From JAFDVL01 sp043736395 (GTDB lineage Bacteria; Acidobacteriota; Blastocatellia; RBC074), in assembly GCA_043736395.1 (NCBI GenBank), contig JAYTCQ010000022.1, positions 1-23,445 of the forward strand: a stretch of 23,445 nt of DNA, in the 5' to 3' direction. Shown piece by piece: positions 1 through 7,151 of this stretch (positions are counted from its first letter, which is position 1; each line of letters begins with the position of its first letter). The position numbers were made by a program, and so were the translations under genes. The notes under the pieces were generated by a model, which was given only the letters and a program-made list of their open reading frames with translations, was not told where the DNA came from and did not search any database.

Positions 1-2
1 AG

Positions 3-53
3 GAGTGCGGATTGCGGAGTGCTTGAAAATTCAAAGCTCCGCAATCCGCACTC
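3..53. repeat. Perfect inverted repeat downstream of cdsA
   Basis: Two perfect 17-bp arms (3-19 and 37-53) surround a 17-bp centre that is itself partly palindromic (cttgaa/ttcaa). It lies just past the cdsA stop codon. RNA from either strand would form a strong hairpin. There is no long T-run directly after it, so terminator function is only possible. It resembles the other word-like intergenic inverted repeats in this window. Confidence 0.75.
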
Positions 54-68
54 GCCAATCCGCATTTC

Positions 69-875
69 TTATCTCAAAAACAGGGCGTAGTAATAATAAA
101 GCACCGGTGCATTGAATAAAATGCTATCCAATCGGTCAAGAATACCACCATGTCCGGGAATAATGTTCGCCGCGTCTTTAATATGTGATCCGCGCTTCAT
201 CATTGATTCGCATAAATCGCCAATAATTCCAAGTGATCCCATCATGAGCGCCAGCGGAATCGCCGTTACTAAATTTAGTTCCGGGAAAAAAGTGAAATGC
301 GCGATGACGACTGCAATGACATTTGCGACCAATCCACCCAGCGACCCTTCGACAGTTTTTCCAGGGCTGATGCGCGGAGCCAGTTTGTTTTTTCCGAGCG
401 TTCGTCCGGTGTAATAAGCTCCGGTGTCTCCGGCGAAAACGATGAGAAAAAAGAGTGAAATTAATTTTGCGGAAAGCTGAATTCCGTGATCGTCAACCTG
501 CCGCAGCCAGATTAAATAGCCACCCAACACGGCAACATAAGCGACCCCAAAAACTGCTCCGGCAGCGCCTGCCAAAGCCTTCGTCAAATCCTGAACCGTG
601 AAAAGTTGTGCCGTTAACTCTACGATTACGAGTGCGGCAAGAGCGGCTACGATGAGATCAGGACGATGAAAATAAAAACTGGATAAAATGGCCAGAGCGG
701 CAATAAAGACGGGGGCGGAGCTGGCTTTTAATCCAACCTGTTCGGCAATGTTTTTGTATTCCAGAAGACCCAGAATCGCCGCAACAAAAATTAATCCTGA
801 AAAATAAACAGGCGAGCCGCGCCAGATAATAAGCAGTAAAATCGGAAGAAAAATAATTGCTGAAAGAATACGCAT
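69..875 (-). CDS. cdsA: Phosphatidate cytidylyltransferase CdsA
   Basis: This enzyme makes CDP-diacylglycerol from phosphatidate and CTP in the inner membrane, the branch point for bacterial phospholipids. The 268-residue protein is strongly hydrophobic, with about seven or eight membrane segments. It carries the family signature near the C-terminus: MKRGSHIKD at residues 226-234 followed by PGHGGILDRLDS at 240-251, including the conserved Asp residues. The length is normal. The ATG at 873-875 gives a typical membrane-leading N-terminus. It lies downstream of uppS on the same strand with a 72-bp gap, the classic uppS-cdsA pairing. The gap contains short repeats. Function is secure. Confidence 0.96.
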   Translation of the reverse strand: MRILSAIIFLPILLLIIWRGSPVYFSGLIFVAAILGLLEYKNIAEQVGLKASSAPVFIAALAILSSFYFHRPDLIVAALAALVIVELTAQLFTVQDLTKALAGAAGAVFGVAYVAVLGGYLIWLRQVDDHGIQLSAKLISLFFLIVFAGDTGAYYTGRTLGKNKLAPRISPGKTVEGSLGGLVANVIAVVIAHFTFFPELNLVTAIPLALMMGSLGIIGDLCESMMKRGSHIKDAANIIPGHGGILDRLDSILFNAPVLYYYYALFLR

Positions 876-880
876 AAGAG

Positions 881-952
881 AAAGTGATGAGTAGAAAGTG
901 ATGAGTAACGAGTAATGAGTCCTGAGTGTCTTTTAACTCATCACTCATCACT
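881..952. repeat. Inverted ten-base words between uppS and cdsA
   Basis: The ten-base word agtgatgagt occurs at 883-892 and 897-906, and its complement occurs at 936-945 and 943-952. Together they form an imperfect hairpin in the uppS-cdsA gap. The right arm runs into the uppS stop codon (948-950), so the last residues of UppS are encoded by repeat sequence. Role unknown. Confidence 0.6.
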
Positions 953-1727
953 TTCCACTCATTACTTTTTTACTAATTCCTCCGAATCGGCGATCACGTT
1001 TTTGGAAATCAATAATTGCTGAAAAAAAGTTTGGTCGCCGGAAATCAGGCCAGTACACTTCGGTGATGTAAATTTCAGCGTACGCGAGTTGCCACAACAG
1101 GAAATTGCTGATCCGAAATTCTCCGCTGGTGCGAATCATTAAATCAGGATCAGGCAAATCGGACGTGTAAAGATGCTTTGAGAGTTCAGCTTCGGTGATC
1201 GCTTCCGGCGCAGTCCCGGCTTTTATGATGGAACGCACGGCGTCAACAATTTCAACTCGCCCGCTGTAATTCAATGCGACGTTGAGAACCATTCCCGTAT
1301 TTTTGGCAGTTTGCTGAATTGCACTGTTAAGTTCAACCTGAACTGATTCATCCAGATCGTGCATCCGTCCAATAGTTTGAAAGCGAATATTGTTGCGATC
1401 AAGATTATCAATTTCTTTGCGGAGGTATTCTTTTAGAAAAGTCATCAATGCTTCGATTTCATAGGCGGGACGCTTCCAGTTTTCTACGGAAAAAGCGTAT
1501 AAAGTCAGCACTTCAATGCCAAGCCGCGCGGCTGTGTCGACGCTGTTGCGAACGGCCTCAACTCCGGCACGATGACCGGCAACGCGTGGTAGAAATCGTT
1601 TTTTCGCCCAACGTCCATTGCCGTCCATAATCACTGCGACGTGACGGGGCAGGCGCAACAGATCAATTTGCGCCAGTAATTTGGCTTCATTCGATCCAGC
1701 CTTGATAACATTTTCAAAATTTGACAT
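948..1727 (-). CDS. uppS: Isoprenyl transferase (undecaprenyl diphosphate synthase)
   Basis: This cytosolic cis-prenyltransferase elongates farnesyl diphosphate to the C55 carrier lipid for peptidoglycan and other wall polymers. The 259-residue protein shows the family signatures: HVAVIMDGNGRWA at 29-41 with the catalytic Asp35, then GHRAG, TLYAFSVENWKR, and a C-terminal block with PDLMIRTSGEFRISNFLLWQ. I chose the ATG at 1725-1727. The frame is open to 1793, but that adds 22 residues unlike any UppS N-terminus. The last few residues (VMSGK) are encoded by the adjoining intergenic repeat, so the natural C-terminus may have been altered by repeat insertion. It sits 87 bp downstream of truA and 72 bp upstream of cdsA, probably co-transcribed. 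Confidence 0.95.
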   Translation of the reverse strand: MSNFENVIKAGSNEAKLLAQIDLLRLPRHVAVIMDGNGRWAKKRFLPRVAGHRAGVEAVRNSVDTAARLGIEVLTLYAFSVENWKRPAYEIEALMTFLKEYLRKEIDNLDRNNIRFQTIGRMHDLDESVQVELNSAIQQTAKNTGMVLNVALNYSGRVEIVDAVRSIIKAGTAPEAITEAELSKHLYTSDLPDPDLMIRTSGEFRISNFLLWQLAYAEIYITEVYWPDFRRPNFFSAIIDFQKRDRRFGGISKKVMSGK

Positions 1728-1814
1728 TGAACTGTGAAGTAAGTTTTTGAAGCCTGACGGTGATGCGTCGGAATGCAGAGATAGAATCAGCAACGTTAAT
1801 TAGAATAAATCATA

Positions 1815-2543
1815 CTAATATTCCACGGTCATCAGCGTCAACCCTTTTGCCGGAGCGGTTCCGCGAATCAAGGTTCGTTGTTGGCTCGCAATCAAATCTT
1901 TCATCGCCATTGAAATTCTGCCGCGATTTATGTCAAGCAGCGCCGCGACCATCGTACGCACCTGATAGCGCAAAAATCCTTTGCCAGTAAAATATAATTG
2001 GATCAAGGCGCCATCAACTTTTATGTCAAAATTAGTGAGCGTTCGAATGCGAGTTTTGGTCATGCACGAGTTCACTGTGAACGCTGTAAAATCGTGGGTT
2101 CCGATCAAGGCCTGCGCTTCGTGTTGAAGCCGTTGCAGATTTATTTCATAAGGATAATGCCAGGTCATCGGTTCAAGTAATGGATGCCAGACTTCCGAGT
2201 TATAAATCTGGTAGCGATAGATTTTTGAATGTGCGGAAAATCGCGCGTGAAATTCATCGTCCACCGGAATCGCTTCGAGGACCCGAATGTCAGACGGCAA
2301 ATTTCCATTCAAGGCATTGCGAAGTTTTCGCGCCTCCCATTCTTGCGACAGATGAAAAGAAACAACCTGACCTTCGGCGTGGACTCCGGCGTCGGTGCGT
2401 CCGGCGGCATGAACGATGACAGGCGCGCCTTCAATTTTGCTGACGGCTTGCGTTAAAGCTAACTGAATAGTCGGCTTCTCGCGCTGCATCTGCCAGCCTT
2501 CATAATTTTTGCCGTTATAGGCGAGGGTAATTTTGTAGTTCAT
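1815..2543 (-). CDS. truA: tRNA pseudouridine(38-40) synthase TruA
   Basis: TruA isomerises uridines 38-40 in the tRNA anticodon stem. The 242-residue protein begins with the typical MNYKITLAYNGKNYEGWQ, carries the catalytic motif AAGRTDAGVHA with Asp51, and has the family's GTHDFTAFT and GKGFLRYQVRTM blocks. The ATG at 2541-2543 matches family N-termini. An upstream start at 2609 would add 22 residues with no family resemblance. No strong ribosome binding site is visible. It is the first gene of the truA-uppS-cdsA minus-strand group and is divergent from the pilus-like genes at 2839. Confidence 0.95.
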   Translation of the reverse strand: MNYKITLAYNGKNYEGWQMQREKPTIQLALTQAVSKIEGAPVIVHAAGRTDAGVHAEGQVVSFHLSQEWEARKLRNALNGNLPSDIRVLEAIPVDDEFHARFSAHSKIYRYQIYNSEVWHPLLEPMTWHYPYEINLQRLQHEAQALIGTHDFTAFTVNSCMTKTRIRTLTNFDIKVDGALIQLYFTGKGFLRYQVRTMVAALLDINRGRISMAMKDLIASQQRTLIRGTAPAKGLTLMTVEY

Positions 2544-2675
2544 ACAGCAGCCTAGAATAGCCTGTAAATCCCAAGCGGTACAGTCGCTGAAAACGTTGCG
2601 CTGAACCATAAAAACATGATATTCGTGGAACCTTTTTTATGATATAACGTGTCTACAATGTGTGTGGTTTGTGTG

Positions 2676-2737
2676 AGGTGGTCGGGACTCTCTAAACCGA
2701 GGAAGGCCGCCTCCTTTTTTTGCCACCTGCTTTTTTT
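2676..2737 (+). promoter_or_regulatory. Structured leader or terminator-like element upstream of pilN
   Basis: The divergent gap between truA and the pilN-like gene (2544-2838) holds nested complementary segments. An outer pair, aggtgg (2676-2681) and ccacct (2723-2728), encloses an inner imperfect hairpin at 2700-2715 that is followed by seven Ts. A second seven-T run follows the outer stem (2731-2737). This could be an attenuator-like leader on the plus strand or just a terminator-like structure. I do not recognise a riboswitch class. No convincing promoter could be assigned in the rest of the gap. Confidence 0.3.
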
Positions 2738-2838
2738 GGGGAAGGGAACCGATGATATGCTATATTCCCCGCGTTTATCGCCCCTGAATTTCATACTTTT
2801 GTTCTGTTTTTTTCCATCAACCCGAAGTTAGAGCCATT

Positions 2839-3468
2839 ATGAAACCACTGCTTAATCTAGCCAGCGAACCGTTCCGAAATCGGCGCCTGTTCTGGTTACT
2901 CATCACCGGAGTAATTTTCGCGACGGCGCTCTTTGGCTTGAATACGCTTAGCCAGAAATCACAGCTCCAAATGCAGGCCAGTTTATTAGAGCCACAAGTC
3001 AAAAAACTTGAGGACAAAGTAAAGACCGGTGACATCGCCGATTTTACAGGATCAACGCTTAGTTCTACGCAAAATATTGCTTTAATTGCAGCTGATGATT
3101 TGATTGTTCGCAAGAGTTTTTCCTGGTCGCAATTGTTGAATGATCTGGAGCGACACATTCCGAGCACTGTCCGCGTAACACGCATTGCCGTTGATAAAGT
3201 CGGGAAAAAGGGTGGCAATAAAAATTCAGATTCGAATGATCGGCCTGTTCTGCTTTCTTTTGAAGTTGTCGGAAAACAGGCAACGGATGTGACGCAAATG
3301 ATTGCTGCCCTCAATAATTCCGCGCGTTTCACGGCGTCTCCGGTTTCTCAAAAAGCTGTCGAAGAAACCAACGAAGTAATGTTTCAACTGGAAGTTGAAT
3401 ATCGCGCTTCGAGTTTATCCAGCTCCAGCGTACCTGCGATCCAGGTTGCCGACGGAGGTAAACAGTAA
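2839..3468 (+). CDS. pilN: PilN-like inner-membrane protein of a type IV pilus/type II secretion machine
   Basis: The 209-residue protein has a short cytoplasmic N-terminus with the NLASEPFRNRR motif, one membrane segment at about residues 16-37, a coiled-coil-prone stretch, and a periplasmic ferredoxin-like domain. PilN pairs with PilO below the pilus and is linked to the cytosolic ATPase through PilM. The motif resembles the NLLP/NLAS N-terminus by which PilN binds PilM, although no pilM is in this window. Its stop codon overlaps the ATG of the PilO-like gene (TAATG at 3466-3470). No classical ribosome binding site precedes the ATG. Confidence 0.8.
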   Translation: MKPLLNLASEPFRNRRLFWLLITGVIFATALFGLNTLSQKSQLQMQASLLEPQVKKLEDKVKTGDIADFTGSTLSSTQNIALIAADDLIVRKSFSWSQLLNDLERHIPSTVRVTRIAVDKVGKKGGNKNSDSNDRPVLLSFEVVGKQATDVTQMIAALNNSARFTASPVSQKAVEETNEVMFQLEVEYRASSLSSSSVPAIQVADGGKQ

Positions 3469-4292
3469 TGAAACTTCCTGATTTTTCAAATTTTAATAAT
3501 ACCTTCAAAGGACTCAGATTAAGTGTTCTGGAAATTGTCGCGCTGGTCTCGACTCTGGTTTTTGTGGGAATTGTCCTCTCGCTTTATTTTAATAGTATTC
3601 AGCCAATCAAAAATAAAATTGCTGAACTGGAAACGCGCAAGAAGCAGTTAACCAGTCAGGTGATCACCAAAAAAGAGCAGGACGATGCGGCGACCAATCA
3701 GCGCGTCAATGCCCAGAAAATTCTTGATAGTCTGGAAAGTTTTGAATCACGCCTGCGCCATCGCAAGCAGGGAATTCCCGATGTTATCAACGAAGTAAAC
3801 CAACTAGGGAAGGCCTATAAAGTTCGGGTCGGAGACGTCAGATTTCAAACGGCCTCTGCGGATCAACTGGCAGCGAATAGCCAGGGAGGCGCAGCTCCTT
3901 CGCCAACACCGACCATTACGCGACGTGATAAATTACCAAATGTGTATGAAGGATTGGGCATTGATACGACAGTGGAAGGCGACTATCACAACTTGCGCCG
4001 ATTTATTTCGGCGCTCGAACGCAGCCGTAATTTTGTCATCGTGAATGCTATTTCGCTGCAAAGCATTGACGAAAAAAATAATCTGAAAGCCTCAGTGATT
4101 GAAGGCGGTGAAAATATTCCTGGTCAGCCGCCAATGCCAAAGCCTGTCAGCGGTGTACCGAATAACGCAGCGCCAACTTCATTCCCGACTAAAGTCACGG
4201 TGTCATTAAAAATTGAAATGGAAACGCATTTTGCCCGCGAAGGTGGAATTGATACCAGCTTGGCAAAGCCGATTCCAGTGGTGAGCAAATAA
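3468..4292 (+). CDS. pilO: PilO-like inner-membrane protein
   Basis: The 274-residue protein has one membrane segment at about residues 18-41, then a long charged coiled coil (about 43-105) and a periplasmic domain containing YEGLGIDTTVEGDYHNLRRFISALERSRNFV, given here only as a landmark typical of PilO, where a short domain pairs with PilN. A low-complexity insert with Ala, Pro and Thr lies near residues 140-150. The start ATG overlaps the pilN stop, and a good ribosome binding site (ggagg at 3454-3458) lies inside pilN, which supports coupled translation and the chosen start. The C-terminal Pro/Asn-rich stretch is longer than in model PilO proteins. Confidence 0.8.
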   Translation: MKLPDFSNFNNTFKGLRLSVLEIVALVSTLVFVGIVLSLYFNSIQPIKNKIAELETRKKQLTSQVITKKEQDDAATNQRVNAQKILDSLESFESRLRHRKQGIPDVINEVNQLGKAYKVRVGDVRFQTASADQLAANSQGGAAPSPTPTITRRDKLPNVYEGLGIDTTVEGDYHNLRRFISALERSRNFVIVNAISLQSIDEKNNLKASVIEGGENIPGQPPMPKPVSGVPNNAAPTSFPTKVTVSLKIEMETHFAREGGIDTSLAKPIPVVSK

Positions 4293-4300
4293 GGTACGAT

Positions 4301-4345
4301 AGGCGACCCGCCTGTCGAGAAATATTTAAGGCGTCTCGCCTGTCG
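4301..4345. repeat. Paired 17-bp repeat between pilO and the next gene
   Basis: Two 17-bp direct copies with two mismatches lie at 4301-4317 (aggcgacccgcctgtcg) and 4329-4345 (aggcgtctcgcctgtcg). Each is partly palindromic (cgac/gtcg). They fill almost all of the 62-bp gap inside what should be an operon. Confidence 0.65.
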
Positions 4346-4354
4346 CATAATTGT

Positions 4355-5206
4355 ATGACTCTAAATAAAGACCAAAAAAAACAAGCGGCTGCGGTAGTGC
4401 TGGCGTGTCTGGCAGCTATCCTGATTGTTTATAATATCTTCTTTTCCAGTACCGCTCCACCTCCGACGAGAAAAACTTCCGCCAGGAAAGTAATTCCGGG
4501 AATTAACGCGCCGATTTTCAGCACGAGTTCTGACAATGCGGCTGATCAGCGTGCCGAAATTATGATGGTGAGTCAGCCGTTGGATATGGACGGACTCGGC
4601 GGCAGCGTTTCTCCGGCAATTGGACGCAACATTTTTATCTATCCGCCACCGCCGACTCCAACTCCAATTCCAACGGCGAAACCAACCCCAACCCCAACAC
4701 CTATTCCGCCACCGCCGATTACATTAGGCGGAGCGAATCCGAACAGTGTCACAGCGCGTACTAAAGGTTTTGAGATGACGATTTATGGCGCGAAATTCCC
4801 CTCCGACGCGCAGGTAATTATTAATGGCAGCCCGTTTCAGACGACATTTTTGAATGATACGCAACTGAAAATTACTGTGCCGCAGACCGCGATAGCCAAT
4901 CCTGGCAGCCTTCGCCTCGAAGTAAAGAGCGCCAGTGACCCGGTGAAAATGTATTCCAATCCGCTGAATTTTACAGTGAATCCAGCTCCACTTCCTGAAT
5001 ATGTTTATACGGGAATTGTCGTGAAAAATGGCGTCAGTACCGCCGTCATCCGTGACAAGAACGAAACGGAATTACAGAACGTCCGCAAAGGTCAAAAGAT
5101 CGGGCCGTGGCAAATTATGAGCATTAATCCAAACGTGATTGAGATTTTGGATACGCGCATCGGCGTGACCCACAGCATTCAATTTACGGGCGATAACGGC
5201 GGTTAG
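4355..5206 (+). CDS. Membrane-anchored protein with IPT/TIG domain and PilP/GspC-like C-terminus
   Basis: The 283-residue protein has one membrane segment near residues 11-31, a periplasmic linker, a Pro/Thr-rich tract (about 98-122), an immunoglobulin-like IPT/TIG domain (about 123-210) and a C-terminal small beta domain (about 215-283). The last domain has the pattern VKNGVSTAVIRDKNE...VRKGQKIGPWQIMSI, like the homology region of PilP or GspC, which links inner-membrane components to the secretin. Its position after pilN and pilO supports a PilP-type role. The added IPT/TIG domain is unusual for PilP. The ATG at 4355 lacks a clear ribosome binding site, and the preceding repeat may have displaced one. 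Confidence 0.7.
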   Translation: MTLNKDQKKQAAAVVLACLAAILIVYNIFFSSTAPPPTRKTSARKVIPGINAPIFSTSSDNAADQRAEIMMVSQPLDMDGLGGSVSPAIGRNIFIYPPPPTPTPIPTAKPTPTPTPIPPPPITLGGANPNSVTARTKGFEMTIYGAKFPSDAQVIINGSPFQTTFLNDTQLKITVPQTAIANPGSLRLEVKSASDPVKMYSNPLNFTVNPAPLPEYVYTGIVVKNGVSTAVIRDKNETELQNVRKGQKIGPWQIMSINPNVIEILDTRIGVTHSIQFTGDNGG

Positions 5207-5212
5207 ATTTTT

Positions 5213-5238
5213 GCAGAAGCCCGCACGCAGTAAGGGCG
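5213..5238. repeat. 26-bp intergenic repeat, copy 1
   Basis: This is a 26-bp unit starting gcagaagcccgcac and ending cagtaagggcg. It recurs in direct orientation at 6300-6325 with one mismatch. The two copies flank the prepilin-like gene. The surrounding 112-bp gap (5207-5318) shows nothing else I can name. Confidence 0.75.
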
Positions 5239-5318
5239 TCATTGTCTGGTGAACTGTTAGTTCGCCAGTTCTGAAAAATGCGCGAACTGAAGTTTTCCTC
5301 ACAATTGATCGGCGAAAT

Positions 5319-6284
5319 ATGAAACAAAAGAAACAATCCAAAGAATCCGGTTATGCCTTGTTAGCGTTGCTGGCAGCCATGACGATCATTACGATTGGCG
5401 TCGTTTCACAGCTATCAAAGCCGACAGCTCGTTTTCAATCGCAACGCGAAAACGAAGAAGAGATGTTGTATCGGGCGGAACTGGTAACGGCTGCGATTCA
5501 AAGCTACGCGCAGATTAAAGGTGGATTGGCACCGCAAAATTGTCCACTGAAATTAGAAGAATTATTGCAGGAATATCAGGTACCAACAGCGCAGGGCGGA
5601 ATCCAGCGGCTTCATCTGATTCGTAAGGCCGCGATGACTGATCCGATTACAAATCAGGACTGGCAGCCAGTACGATTAGGCGATCCTCGAATCGCGGAAT
5701 TTTACCGAACGTATGATCGTTACGTGAAAGCGCAGCAAGCCGCCGCCGCACTTTCCGGTGCCGCCGGGCCGCAGGCTGCGATGGAAATGCAACGCCTGAT
5801 GCAATCGGCGGAATTCCTGCGACAATCGGCAATGTTATCTGGAATCGACCTTAATAAACCAGCAGATGATGAACAAGCCAAAAGCGGTGAGACTCCGCCG
5901 CCACCACCTCCACCTGCGGATGGGACGCCAGCGCTGCCACCTCCTGCTTCAATTCGCCCACTGTCGTCTACGCCTTCAACGCCAGCTTTTAAATTAAGCG
6001 ATGATCTTGATAGCCGACCAATTGTCGCCGTTATCAGTAAATCAAAATTGGCGATGGTCAAAAATTATTATGAAGTTGCGAGTCTGGATAAAGCCTTGTT
6101 TATTCCAGGGATTGTAAACCCAGCGAATCCGCAACAAGGCGGGATCATTGCGGGCGGCGGCGGAACTCAGGTTTTTGGCCCCGGGGAAGGTGGCGATGTG
6201 GGAACCGCGAAAATTATTCCAGGTCAATGTCCTCCAACTGGCCCACTCAAGCCTGGTTGTCCACCACGTGGCGCCGGAAGTTAA
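5319..6284 (+). CDS. Prepilin-like (type II secretion pseudopilin-type) protein
   Basis: The 321-residue protein begins with a short basic leader, KQKKQSKESG, followed by YALLALLAAMTIITIGVVSQ, a class III (prepilin) signal with the cleavage Gly at residue 11 and a hydrophobic helix. The usual Glu at position +5 is absent, which is common in minor or atypical pseudopilins. After the helix comes the pattern ENEEEMLYRAELVTAAIQSY, typical of this secretion-associated group. The middle has an Ala-rich helix (about 138-185) and a Pro-rich linker (about 192-210). The C-terminus is Gly/Pro-rich. It is downstream of the pilN/O/P-like genes, so it probably belongs to the same machine. The start has only a weak ribosome binding site. 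Confidence 0.75.
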   Translation: MKQKKQSKESGYALLALLAAMTIITIGVVSQLSKPTARFQSQRENEEEMLYRAELVTAAIQSYAQIKGGLAPQNCPLKLEELLQEYQVPTAQGGIQRLHLIRKAAMTDPITNQDWQPVRLGDPRIAEFYRTYDRYVKAQQAAAALSGAAGPQAAMEMQRLMQSAEFLRQSAMLSGIDLNKPADDEQAKSGETPPPPPPPADGTPALPPPASIRPLSSTPSTPAFKLSDDLDSRPIVAVISKSKLAMVKNYYEVASLDKALFIPGIVNPANPQQGGIIAGGGGTQVFGPGEGGDVGTAKIIPGQCPPTGPLKPGCPPRGAGS

Positions 6285-6299
6285 GGTAGCTATGAAAAT

Positions 6300-6325
6300 G
6301 CAGAAGCCCGCACACAGTAAGGGCG
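6300..6325. repeat. 26-bp intergenic repeat, copy 2
   Basis: Second copy of the unit at 5213-5238 with one mismatch (g to a), located just after the prepilin-like gene. Further complementary words (acttctgc near 6341 and gcccttctgc near 6384) could pair with it to form a hairpin between the convergent genes ending at 6284 and 6369. Confidence 0.75.
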
Positions 6326-6368
6326 CCAGTACTCCACTCGAACTTCTGCAACTTTCTATACGGGCATT

Positions 6369-7052
6369 TCAAATGTGAAAACGCCCTTCTGCATTTATAG
6401 CTGAATTTTTCATTAAATGTTGATCGTAGCCTAATTCCACTAACTGCTCATAAGCCTGCCAAACTTCATCGGGAATTTCCTGTTCAATCTGAAATCCGAG
6501 ATTCGGATAAAATTTTATTCGTTGTAAATCACCAACCATAATGTTGATGACTTTTTCTGTCGGTAATATTTCGTTTGAATATTCCGAAAAGGAAATCGGC
6601 GGAGAGGCAACAATTGGATGTTTCTCGGGCCAGCGCTGACGAAATGTAGCGTAAGCACGCCGCTCCATATAAGGTTTTTGCACCAGAATAATACTGCCCG
6701 GATCAATCCCACGCTCATCCAAAATGCGCCGACTGAAATCAATATTTTCGCCCGTGTTCGTAGATTCCGGTTCTAAAATAATTGCGGATTCCGGTACGCC
6801 TTTTCTTCGCGCAACGTCTGCAAAAACCTCGGCTTCAGGTTTTGAGAATTGATCTTTCGTGAGCATTCCAACATTTCCTGAAAACATTAGGATCGGCGCG
6901 AAGCCCTGCAAATAAAGGTCAGCGGCATACTCAGCGACGCGAATGTCGTTGCTGCCCAGCGCGAGAATGAGATCGGATTTTTCGAGCGAGTGATTGAGGT
7001 GATGATAGTCCCAGATAATTTGGGCGAGTTGAATGATGAGTGGATTCGACAT
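6369..7052 (-). CDS. YdcF/ElyC/SanA-family (DUF218) protein
   Basis: The 227-residue protein carries the DUF218 pattern: DLILALGSNDIRVAEYAADLY near the N-terminus, a GFAPILMFSGNVG strand-loop, then PESAIILEPESTNTGEN, and IILVQKPYMERRA. The conserved acidic and Thr/Asn residues of the family (EPESTNTGEN) are present. E. coli YdcF binds S-adenosylmethionine and other members act on the cell envelope; the reaction is not known. There is no signal peptide or membrane segment, so it should be cytosolic, like YdcF rather than SanA. It follows glpK on the same strand after a 99-bp gap that contains a long inverted repeat. Confidence 0.85.
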   Translation of the reverse strand: MSNPLIIQLAQIIWDYHHLNHSLEKSDLILALGSNDIRVAEYAADLYLQGFAPILMFSGNVGMLTKDQFSKPEAEVFADVARRKGVPESAIILEPESTNTGENIDFSRRILDERGIDPGSIILVQKPYMERRAYATFRQRWPEKHPIVASPPISFSEYSNEILPTEKVINIMVGDLQRIKFYPNLGFQIEQEIPDEVWQAYEQLVELGYDQHLMKNSAINAEGRFHI

Positions 7053-7070
7053 AAGAAGAATAGACCGAAG

Positions 7071-7146
7071 ATAAGCGCATATGTAATAACGACTTCAGTC
7101 GTTGCAGTAGAAAACGGCTGAAGTCGTTACTACATATGCGCGTTAT
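7071..7146. repeat. Long inverted repeat between glpK and the YdcF-family gene
   Basis: Arms 7071-7103 and 7113-7146 are complementary over about 33 positions with only a few mismatches, around a nine-base loop. The transcript would form a very stable hairpin directly after glpK, probably limiting transcription into the next gene. It belongs to the class of intergenic inverted repeats seen through this window. Confidence 0.8.
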
Positions 7147-7151
7147 CCTCG

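Noticed and set aside
1728..1793. Longer start for UppS
   Set aside because: The extra 22 residues do not resemble the family, and the ATG at 1725-1727 gives normal length.
2552..2794. Minus-strand open frame in the truA-pilN gap
   Set aside because: It overlaps the truA start and T-rich leader structures and shows no family features.
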